Assembly: GCF_002843175.1 (NCBI RefSeq)
Contig: NZ_PJEO01000033.1
Location: 1-64,000, forward strand
DNA from: Confluentibacter flavum
GTDB taxonomy: Bacteria; Bacteroidota; Bacteroidia; Flavobacteriales; Flavobacteriaceae
Direction: 5' to 3'
DNA: 64,000 nt
Below, one piece after another: positions 24,970 to 32,182 of the stretch. The notes under the pieces were generated by a model. It was given only the letters and a program-made list of their open reading frames with translations, did not search any database and was not told where the DNA came from. The stretch's first letter is position 1. Every line of letters begins with the position of its first letter. The position numbers were made by a program, and so were the translations under genes.

Positions 24970-27483
24970 ATGCCAATGATTTCAGTGGAGAATTTCAATA
25001 TTAAAGGTCTTTCAAGTAATGAAGTACTTCAATCAAGAAAGCAATTTGGAGTTAACAGAGCCAATTTTAAAAAGGAAAACGAGCTTATAAAGGCTCTTAA
25101 AAGTTTATTGAAAGAACCAATGGTGATTTTACTGTTGGTTACAGCAACCATCTATTTTATAACTGGCAATGTAGGGGATGGTATTTTTCTATCGGTTGCC
25201 ATCATTTTAGTGTCCACAATCTCCCTATATCAGGATTCCAAAAGTCGTAATGCGTTAGAGAAATTAAAAGACCTCACTAAGCCACACAGCAAGGTCATTA
25301 GGAATGGTGAAGTCATTGATATCAAAAGTGAAGATATCGTTATTGGTGATGCCTTAATTGTTGAAGAGGGCTATACAATAGCGGCAGATGGTACCATCAT
25401 ACATTCTAATGATTTTTCAGTCAACGAGTCACTTCTTACAGGAGAATCCCTAGCAGTTTACAAGGATAAAGACAAAGTAGACCATTTTGTGTTTCAAGGG
25501 ACCACTGTTGCTAGTGGATTGGCTATTGCCACTGTTACCGCTATTGGTGAAAAGACCAAATTGGGTAAAATTGGAAAGAGTCTAGAAAACATAGAAGAAG
25601 AAAAAACGCCTATCGAAATTCAAATCCAGAATTTTATCAAAAAGATGGTTATTGCTGGGGTGGTTGTTTTTATTGGCGTTTGGATTCTGAATTATTTTAG
25701 AACGTATGATGTTTTAGATAGTTTATTGAAATCGTTGACCTTGGCTATGAGCATCTTGCCAGAGGAAATCCCCATTGCCTTTACCACTTTTATGGCTTTA
25801 GGCACCTGGAGATTATTAAAAATGGGCATTGTTGTCAAGCAAATGAAAACCGTTGAAACCCTGGGAAGTGCCACGACAATTTGCGTTGATAAAACGGGGA
25901 CCATTACGATAAATGAAATGAGCCTAGTTAAAGTCTATTCCTTAAAATCGAATACCGTTTCAGATGCTGATTCGTCTACATTTAAAGCGGATGAAAAAGA
26001 ACTTATAACACTCGCCATGTGGGCCAGTGAACCTATACCATTTGATGCCATGGAAATTTCCTTGCACCACGCCTATTCCAAGACGGTTCATAAAGATGAA
26101 CGTCCAAGTTATAAAATGGTTCATGAATACCCTTTAGGTGGAACACCTCCCATGATGACCCATATTTTTGAGAATGAAAGTGGCAAGCGTATCATCGCGG
26201 CAAAAGGCGCACCCGAAGCCATCATGAATGTGTCCAGTCTTTCAGAAAATGAAAAAAAACAAATCAATGAAAACATCAGCAGTTTAGCATCCCGTGGTTA
26301 TCGCTTACTGGCCGTAGGCACATCTAATTTTTCAGGAAATGATTTTCCTCTTAATCAACAAGATTTCAAATTTAAATTCATAGGAATTGTCGCCTTCCAT
26401 GATCCGCCTAAATCAAACATTCAATCGGTTTTTGAAGCTTTTGATAACGCTGGAATTAAAGTGAAAATAATCACAGGTGATAATGAAGATACGGCGCTTG
26501 CCATTGCAAAACAAATACACTTTAAAAATGATGACAAACGCATTTCTGGAAGAGAATTAATGAACTTGTCGGAAGTTGAATTGCAAACCGCCTCCACAGA
26601 TAATTTTTTGTTCACCAGAATGTTTCCGGACGCCAAATTGAAAATCATCAATGCTTTAAAAGCTCAAAAAGAAATTATAGCCATGACAGGTGATGGTATT
26701 AATGATGCACCTGCTTTAAAGTCAGCTCATATTGGTATAGCCATGGGTACGAGGGGTACCGAGATTGCAAAACAAGCAGCTTCCATTATTTTGGTAGAAG
26801 ATGATTTATCCAAAATGCTCGATGCAGTTGCTATGGGTCGCAAAATTTATGCAAATCTCAAAAAGGCGATTCAATACATTATCTCCATTCATATTCCCAT
26901 TATCCTGACTGTTTTCATTCCTTTGGCGCTGGGATGGGTTTATCCCAATATTTTTTCGCCGGTACATGTTATTTTGTTGGAATTGATTATGGGACCAACA
27001 TGTTCCATCATTTATGAAAATGAACCCATGGAAAAGAACATAATGGTACAAAAACCACGTCCTTTTTCACGTACTTTTTTCAATTTAAGGGAACTCACAA
27101 CGAGTATTTTTCAAGGATTGATGATTACGGTCGGTATTCTACTTATTTATCAATATGCAGTTCATAGTAATTACGGCGAATCATTGACGAGAACAATGGT
27201 TTTTTTGACGCTTATTGCCTCAAACATAACGCTCACATTAGTCAATCGTTCCTTTTATTATTCGGTTATTACCACTTTGGGTTATAAAAATAAATTAGTA
27301 CCGCTTATAATAACTATTACTATTGTTATAACGGCATTATTTATTTTTGTGGAACCTTTTATAGGATTTTTAAAATTTGAAAGACTATCCTTAAATCAAG
27401 CATTTTTGAGCATTTTTATGGGGTTTTTATTTGTTATTTGGTATGAAATCCTAAAATGGATTAAAAGAAAACAACCTATTTAA
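24970..27483 (+). CDS. Cation-translocating P-type ATPase (P2 type)
   Basis: An 837-residue inner-membrane pump. N-terminal cation-ATPase domain, then TGES (157-160) in the actuator domain, PEEIP (264-268) in the fourth membrane helix, the phosphorylated Asp307 in DKTGT, nucleotide-domain motifs around KGAPEA, and TGDGINDAPALK near 580 in the hinge. About ten membrane segments. PEEIP-type motifs with this length fit calcium or related divalent exporters, though monovalent P2 pumps are not excluded. It lies behind three USP genes on the same strand with 151 bases between, and a Crp/Fnr-like palindrome there suggests separate but common control. Confidence 0.92.
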   Translation: MPMISVENFNIKGLSSNEVLQSRKQFGVNRANFKKENELIKALKSLLKEPMVILLLVTATIYFITGNVGDGIFLSVAIILVSTISLYQDSKSRNALEKLKDLTKPHSKVIRNGEVIDIKSEDIVIGDALIVEEGYTIAADGTIIHSNDFSVNESLLTGESLAVYKDKDKVDHFVFQGTTVASGLAIATVTAIGEKTKLGKIGKSLENIEEEKTPIEIQIQNFIKKMVIAGVVVFIGVWILNYFRTYDVLDSLLKSLTLAMSILPEEIPIAFTTFMALGTWRLLKMGIVVKQMKTVETLGSATTICVDKTGTITINEMSLVKVYSLKSNTVSDADSSTFKADEKELITLAMWASEPIPFDAMEISLHHAYSKTVHKDERPSYKMVHEYPLGGTPPMMTHIFENESGKRIIAAKGAPEAIMNVSSLSENEKKQINENISSLASRGYRLLAVGTSNFSGNDFPLNQQDFKFKFIGIVAFHDPPKSNIQSVFEAFDNAGIKVKIITGDNEDTALAIAKQIHFKNDDKRISGRELMNLSEVELQTASTDNFLFTRMFPDAKLKIINALKAQKEIIAMTGDGINDAPALKSAHIGIAMGTRGTEIAKQAASIILVEDDLSKMLDAVAMGRKIYANLKKAIQYIISIHIPIILTVFIPLALGWVYPNIFSPVHVILLELIMGPTCSIIYENEPMEKNIMVQKPRPFSRTFFNLRELTTSIFQGLMITVGILLIYQYAVHSNYGESLTRTMVFLTLIASNITLTLVNRSFYYSVITTLGYKNKLVPLIITITIVITALFIFVEPFIGFLKFERLSLNQAFLSIFMGFLFVIWYEILKWIKRKQPI

Positions 27484-27540
27484 ATAGAAGCAACTATGAC
27501 AATTTCTTAATGAAAAAAGTGTTGGATTTGTTTGTAGCTT

Positions 27541-28470
27541 TTAAGTTATTTTGAGCATTTTCAAAACGTTGTCAACATGTGATTTACTGGCAAGATTGGT
27601 TCCTTCATTAATGGTTGTGGCCACACCACATGCAACACCCCATTTTAAAATATCCTTTACCAAAAAATCATTCTTAATTCCATAGATTAATCCTGCAACC
27701 ATACTATCACCAGCGCCAATAGTACTTTTTACGGATACAGAGGGCGTGGACTGATAAACAACGCCATCTTTGGATGCCATAAAGGCGCCTCTAGCACCTA
27801 AAGAAACAACGACATACTCGGCTTTACCTGATTTAACCATTTCTAAAGCGAAATCTTCTTGTTCTGTGCTTGATAAAAATTCCTTGTCTGCCCATTGCGC
27901 CAATTCTTTTTGATTGGGCTTCACCAGAAAAACCTTTTCTTTAAGAGCTTCAGTAAGTGCTGGACCAGAAGTGTCTATAACAATCTTTATATTTTTATGG
28001 GAAACGTGTTTGATTAATGTCGCATAATAATCTGTTGGCACGTTTTGAGGGAGGCTTCCGCTTAATACAAGGATATCACCATTATTAAGATATTTATCCA
28101 ATGTCGACTTAATGTCATCGAGTTCTGCATTTTGTAAACCGTTACTAGGCATCCCAAAACGATATTGAAAATTGGTTTTTGTATCCACTATGGATAGGTT
28201 TTCCCTTGTCCATGCTTTTATATAAATAGTTTTTGGGTTAATGCCTTCTTTTAAAAGTAATTCATTAAGATTTTGTCCGGTATCTCCACCAGCCGTAAAT
28301 ATGCAATGTGTTTTTTCATCAAGCCTTTTAAGCACTCTGGAGACGTTGATGCCACCTCCACCCGGTTGATATACTATGGAATGGCACTGGAGTTTTTGTT
28401 CAGGTATAAGACCATCTACCTTGGCACTTTTATCTAAAGCTGGATTTATGGTAAGTGTTATGATATTCAA
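27541..28470 (-). CDS. PfkB-family hexose kinase (1-phosphofructokinase/6-phosphofructokinase 2-like)
   Basis: A 309-residue sugar kinase of the PfkB family. Visible are NPALDKSAKV (9-18), the glycine-rich PGGGGINVSRVL (36-47) that binds the sugar phosphate, KPNQKEL (184-190), and the C-terminal GAGDSMVAG with catalytic Asp255. The most likely substrates are fructose 6-phosphate, fructose 1-phosphate or tagatose 6-phosphate. It faces the ATPase gene, tail to tail. PfkB enzymes are often grouped with USP genes in low-oxygen or dormancy regulons of other bacteria, and the neighbours here fit that picture. Confidence 0.93.
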   Translation of the reverse strand: MNIITLTINPALDKSAKVDGLIPEQKLQCHSIVYQPGGGGINVSRVLKRLDEKTHCIFTAGGDTGQNLNELLLKEGINPKTIYIKAWTRENLSIVDTKTNFQYRFGMPSNGLQNAELDDIKSTLDKYLNNGDILVLSGSLPQNVPTDYYATLIKHVSHKNIKIVIDTSGPALTEALKEKVFLVKPNQKELAQWADKEFLSSTEQEDFALEMVKSGKAEYVVVSLGARGAFMASKDGVVYQSTPSVSVKSTIGAGDSMVAGLIYGIKNDFLVKDILKWGVACGVATTINEGTNLASKSHVDNVLKMLKIT

Positions 28471-28599
28471 AGTTATAATCTTTAAAAATTAGTAGTATTT
28501 TAAGCACTTCTAATATAGCTATAAACTTTTAATATGTGTTTGAAAAATATACTTTATCGGTAATTGTTTGAATATGCTTTTCCCTTTTATCTTACTGCT

Positions 28600-28802
28600 C
28601 CGGCAATGAATATTTACTTAAGTCAAAATGGTGCTCAATGGTGTTTTAAATTTGTGGAAACTAATTCATTCTTGCTATAGCCGAACATCGTATCTGCGGA
28701 GATATTTGCAGGAACAATAATCTGATTAGCATCGACAATTACAATGCCCCCTGAAACCGCATCAGATAAAATTCGAAAAATGTCCTTGTTATTCTTGAAC
28801 AT
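28600..28802 (-). pseudogene. Remnant of a PAS-domain sensor gene
   Basis: On the minus strand, translation from 28802 gives MFKNNKDIFRILSDAVSG, then IVIVDANQIIVPAN and MFGYSKNEL, the first half of a PAS domain as at the start of PAS-type sensor kinases, before a stop at 28635. Beyond it, further PAS-like words (HFDLSKYS) can only be read after a frame change, then similarity ends. The gene is broken and most of it is gone. Confidence 0.65.
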
Positions 28803-28905
28803 TTGTTTTCTCAGATTGAAATGTTCTATAAAGATAAAGTTTATACATTAATTATTAGGGTATTGTTTCAAAAATCCGTGATAATTCCACATGAAAATAC
28901 AGCTA
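28803..28905. other. Intergenic, no gene seen
   Basis: AT-rich DNA between the PAS remnant and the palindrome at 28906. It contains a half-site-like GTGATAAT at 28878-28885 but nothing else that I can support. Confidence 0.5.
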
Positions 28906-28948
28906 TGATATATATCATTTTTAAATAAAAAAACTGGGTTTAAATTTG
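28906..28948 (+). promoter_or_regulatory. Crp/Fnr-like palindrome and promoter of the TerB-like/DUF302 pair
   Basis: TGATATATATCA (28906-28917) is identical to the site at 22589. Its centre is 29.5 bases before a perfect -7 element TAAATTTG (28941-28948), the same distance as at the stress-protein operon. No -33 TTTG is present. The start codon follows 20 bases after the -7 element. Confidence 0.68.
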
Positions 28949-28968
28949 CGATTAGGAAAACTATCAAA

Positions 28969-29385
28969 ATGAACACAAAAAAGCATTTGACCTTAAAATT
29001 CTATCAAAATTTGGGAAAACTATTTTATGCCATTGCGGCTGCAGACAACAAGGTTCATGAGGCAGAAATAAATACACTCAAAGAACTTGTTAAAAAAGAA
29101 TGGCTGGACGTTGACGACATCGAGGATGGTTTTGGAACGGATGCTGCCTACCAGATAGAAATTGTTTTTGATTGGCTATTTAATGAGCAAGATACAGGGT
29201 TTAATATTAAAACCTGTTATGATGATTTCATAAGCTATAAAAAAGACCAAAAACACCTTTTCACAAATAATGTAAACCGATTGATTCTTAAAACGGCAAA
29301 TGCCATTGCAGATAGTTTTTCTGGTAAAAACAAATCGGAATTGATACTTTTAGGAAAACTAAACATTGAATTAAATAAAGAATAA
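28969..29385 (+). CDS. TerB-like tellurite-resistance-fold protein
   Basis: A 138-residue, mostly helical protein. The N-terminal part LGKLFYAIAAADNKVHEAEINTLKELVKKEW (given by its key words FYAIAAADNKVHEAEI) has the TerB/DjlA pattern: an alpha-helical repeat with conserved acidic residues around AADGxxxxxE that can bind metal. No signal peptide, so cytoplasmic. The next gene starts two bases after its stop; the two form one operon under the palindrome promoter. Exact function unknown. Confidence 0.7.
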   Translation: MNTKKHLTLKFYQNLGKLFYAIAAADNKVHEAEINTLKELVKKEWLDVDDIEDGFGTDAAYQIEIVFDWLFNEQDTGFNIKTCYDDFISYKKDQKHLFTNNVNRLILKTANAIADSFSGKNKSELILLGKLNIELNKE

Positions 29386-29387
29386 CC

Positions 29388-29792
29388 ATGAGCTATTATT
29401 TTAGTACAATTATTAAAGATGATTTTGATAACGCAGTCGACAAGACTACAGAATTACTTCAAAAGGAAGGGTTTGGTGTCCTTACACAAATCGACATACA
29501 ACAAACGTTAAAGAAAAAGCTGGATGTGGATTTTAATAGATATAAAATCCTAGGTGCTTGCAATCCACAATTTGCTTATAAAGCACTTCAAGCAGAAAAT
29601 AAAATTGGCACTATGCTGCCTTGCAATGTCATTATACAGGAACTCGACAACGGAACCATTGAGGTTGCTGCGGTCAATCCCATTCAGTCCATGCAAGCAG
29701 TAACAAATCCAGCATTGGAAGGTATTGCCAATGACGTTGCAAACAAATTAAAGAATATGATTAAAAACCTAAGCGACAAAACGTCATTTTAA
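29388..29792 (+). CDS. DUF302 domain protein
   Basis: A 134-residue protein with the DUF302 pattern: DNAVDKTTELLQKEGFGVLTQIDI (key words KEGFGVLTQID), KKKLDVDFNRYKILGACNP, A-x-x-A, then LPCNVIIQELDNGTIEVAAVNP. DUF302 proteins are small cytoplasmic proteins of unknown role, often found with stress or metal genes. The start lies two bases after the TerB-like gene, so translation is probably coupled. Confidence 0.9.
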   Translation: MSYYFSTIIKDDFDNAVDKTTELLQKEGFGVLTQIDIQQTLKKKLDVDFNRYKILGACNPQFAYKALQAENKIGTMLPCNVIIQELDNGTIEVAAVNPIQSMQAVTNPALEGIANDVANKLKNMIKNLSDKTSF

Positions 29793-29904
29793 CAAGTTTA
29801 TAGATTAGCGCAAGCATGTTCTTGTTTTATTTTTTTGCCTATTGACCTATACTTTCAAAAAAGTTGAACCTAATTTAAATTAAGCAAAATAAAATCAACA
29901 ATCA

Positions 29905-30051
29905 ATGAGCTTACATATTGAAGCAAAAAAAGGAGCCATTGCCGAATCAGTGTTATTACCAGGAGATCCCTTGCGCGCCAAATGGATTGCAGAGACTTTT
30001 TTAGAAAACATTGTATGCTACAATGATATGAAACTGATTACCTGTCCTTAA
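29905..30051 (+). pseudogene. N-terminal remnant of purine-nucleoside phosphorylase (deoD)
   Basis: A reading frame of 48 codons starts [14 protein letters not shown] and continues [19 protein letters not shown], which matches the first 35-40 residues of DeoD (which also has [19 protein letters not shown]). After NIVCYNDMK the similarity stops and a TAA ends the frame at 30051. The remaining 190 or so residues with the catalytic site are absent. The next gene begins 36 bases later, so a deletion probably joined them. Confidence 0.85.
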
Positions 30052-30087
30052 GACTTGGTATCGCTAAAACATTTTAAAAACCAAGTT

Positions 30088-31176
30088 ATGCGTTTTGTTT
30101 TTGCATTCTTAATTATTGTTCACGGCCTCATACACCTTATGGGTTTCCTAAAAGCTTTTGGATTTGCAAATCTTAATCAATTAAGCAAAAACATTTCAAA
30201 AACAATGGGATTGTTTTGGCTTTTTGCCGCAATACTGTTATTTATTACTACCCTTTTTTACCTAACAAAAGACCGATGGTTTTTTATTGCTGTTCTGGCA
30301 ATCGTTCTTTCGCAAATTCTGATTATCATGTCTTGGAAGGATGCCAAATTTGGTACTGTGGCCAATATAATTATTCTTATGGTTTGCATGTCTGCTTATG
30401 GGAATTATATATTTAATAAAAAGGTGAGCAATGAAACCACATCCCTATTAAAAGGCGTTTCAGTAAATAATGATTCCATTATAACAAAGGAATATTTAAC
30501 ACATTTGCCAGAAATAGTTCAAAAATGGATACAGAATTCAGGTGTCATTGCTAAGGAAAAAATGGTTTCTGTATGGTTGAAGCAACAAGGAGCACTGAAA
30601 ACCAAACCTAGTGGTAAATGGATGCCTTTTGAAGCAGAACAACATTTTGATGTTTCCCATCCCAGTTTTATATGGTCAACCGAAGTCGATTTTATGCCAA
30701 TGGTGAAAATGGTTGGTAGAGATAAATTGGTAAATGGTGAAGGCGAAATGCTCATCAAAATGGCAGGTTTAATTCCAGTGGTGGATGAAGGTAAAAACGA
30801 AAAAATAAATCAGGCTGCCATGTTACGATATATGGCTGAAATGGTTTGGTTTCCATCGGCAGCTTTAAATAAATATATGACTTGGGAGCCTATTGATAGT
30901 ACTTCGGCAAAAGCAACATTTACAATAAACTACAAAAGTGTCGTTGGGCTTTTTAAATTTTCTTCTGAGGGTCATTTTCTGTCTTTTGAAGCTCAACGTT
31001 ATTATGGAGCAGGAGATGATGCAACTTTAGAAACATGGTATGTGCAATCAAAATCTTTTAAGGAATTTGATGGCTTTAAAATACCAAACAAATGCGAGGT
31101 CATTTGGAAATTAAAAGAAGGCGATTTCAATTGGTTGAATTTAGAAATCATAGATTTAAAATACAACGTGAAATAA
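30088..31176 (+). CDS. Membrane-anchored protein of the DUF6544/DUF6920 type
   Basis: A 362-residue protein. The first 110 residues hold four hydrophobic segments (LIIVHGLIHLMGFLKAFGF first, a segment common in small DoxX-like membrane domains). The remainder is soluble and rich in beta strands: PEIVQKWIQNSGVIAKE, VWLKQQGALKTKP, GKWMPFEAEQHF, GEGEMLIKMAGLIPVVDE, RYMAEMVWFPSAAL, WEPIDSTSAKATF. These words match a conserved family of unknown function that often occurs in Bacteroidota. Start ATG 30088 is preferred to a TTG at 30055. Two small genes follow on the same strand with an 11-base gap and then an overlap. Confidence 0.72.
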   Translation: MRFVFAFLIIVHGLIHLMGFLKAFGFANLNQLSKNISKTMGLFWLFAAILLFITTLFYLTKDRWFFIAVLAIVLSQILIIMSWKDAKFGTVANIIILMVCMSAYGNYIFNKKVSNETTSLLKGVSVNNDSIITKEYLTHLPEIVQKWIQNSGVIAKEKMVSVWLKQQGALKTKPSGKWMPFEAEQHFDVSHPSFIWSTEVDFMPMVKMVGRDKLVNGEGEMLIKMAGLIPVVDEGKNEKINQAAMLRYMAEMVWFPSAALNKYMTWEPIDSTSAKATFTINYKSVVGLFKFSSEGHFLSFEAQRYYGAGDDATLETWYVQSKSFKEFDGFKIPNKCEVIWKLKEGDFNWLNLEIIDLKYNVK

Positions 31177-31187
31177 TAATAACGCAT

Positions 31188-31355
31188 ATGAAAATTAACA
31201 AAGAATGGCACCACGCACATAAAATGCCCAAAAACCCAACACTTAAGCAACGCATTAATTGGCATTTGGAACATTTGAAAAATTGCCAATGCAGAACCGA
31301 TATTCCTAAAAAGTTAAAAGTAGAAATGAAGAAGTTAGGTATTAATAGTTTATGA
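31188..31355 (+). CDS. Small conserved protein, 55 residues
   Basis: MKINKEWHHAHKMPKNPTL is followed by QRINWHLEHLKNCQCR. The pattern WHxxHKMPKNPTxxQRxxWHxEHxxxCxCR is one I know from short Bacteroidota proteins of unknown function; the His and Cys residues suggest metal binding. It lies 11 bases after the membrane protein gene and overlaps the next gene by four bases (ATGA), so all three are probably one operon. Confidence 0.75.
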   Translation: MKINKEWHHAHKMPKNPTLKQRINWHLEHLKNCQCRTDIPKKLKVEMKKLGINSL

Positions 31356-31690
31356 AAATAGACAAACTTTTAATAATAAAAAGCATACACACTGCCGTTT
31401 GGCTTTTTTTCAATGTGGTTATATTTTACCTTTTGTATGCGGTTATAATAAATAAAATTGACCATTGGGTTTGGATTTGCGTTAGTTTGGTAGTCCTAGA
31501 AGGAATTGTTTTGGTACTATTTAAAATGTTTTGTCCTTTAACGATAATAGCTAGAAAGTACTCTAATTCCACAAAAGATAATTTTGATATTTTCTTGCCA
31601 AATTGGTTGGCCAAGTATAATAAGATTATTTATACCAGCATATTTTTAATTGCTGTAGGCATTCTAATCTATCGCTTGATACGTGATTAA
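31352..31690 (+). CDS. Small membrane protein of unknown function
   Basis: A 112-residue protein with three to four membrane segments (about 13-31, 38-58 and 88-108). Between them lies CPLTIIARKYSNSTKDNFDIFLP, whose CPLT and aromatic residues resemble DUF2784-like small membrane proteins. It overlaps the preceding small gene by four bases. No further function can be read. Confidence 0.7.
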   Translation: MKIDKLLIIKSIHTAVWLFFNVVIFYLLYAVIINKIDHWVWICVSLVVLEGIVLVLFKMFCPLTIIARKYSNSTKDNFDIFLPNWLAKYNKIIYTSIFLIAVGILIYRLIRD

Positions 31691-32182
31691 CTTAATTATC
31701 TTTTGCTTTTCACTCCTCTTTCTCCAATTTTCTAAAGTACCCTCTTGTTAAAAAATCATGCTTTAAGGTTTACATGTTCTGGTTAAACTTGTCGGTACCT
31801 TCATTCCCGTTTTTTAAAGTGGTTTTTAGACTAGTGAAATAAGACAGTTCAACTATTTCTTTCAAAAATGTTTGAACCCTATTTAGTCATTTTGGTTAAT
31901 TTTCAACAAGTGGTTATAAAGCCTTGGCATTTGAAATTAATTAACTGTTGCTCTAGTCTCTTTCAAGAATTAATACCAAAAATTATTACCTCAGAATTTA
32001 GTTCGCTAAGTATATAATTAAACTGATTGGGTTAAGAAATTTCTTTTTAAGGGTAATGATGCTCTTTCTTAAGATTTAGATTAGCTAAAATAAATTTCCA
32101 TTTTTTAATTAAAATTTTCAATTAATATTAAGTATCACATAAACCAACGCTATGAGGTAAACTAAAATAAATCTTTAAAGAT
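31691..32182. other. Intergenic region with second repeat copy and coding-like remnant
   Basis: No intact gene. On the minus strand 31710-31886 reads as protein-like sequence with one internal stop (words VQTFLKEIVELSYFTSLKTT and LTRGYFRKLE), which looks like a decayed gene that I do not recognise. Repeat copy 2 lies at 31896-31930. The remainder up to the GT4 gene is AT-rich and featureless to me. Confidence 0.45.
31896..31930 (+). repeat. Direct repeat, copy 2
   Basis: TTAATTTTCAACAAGTGGTT followed by ATAAAGCCTTGG matches the sequence behind tRNA-Lys (22316 onward) with two changes in 32 bases. The 20 bases before it (GTTTGAACCC, then GTCA) also resemble the 3' end of the tRNA, in a degraded form. 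Confidence 0.6.
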
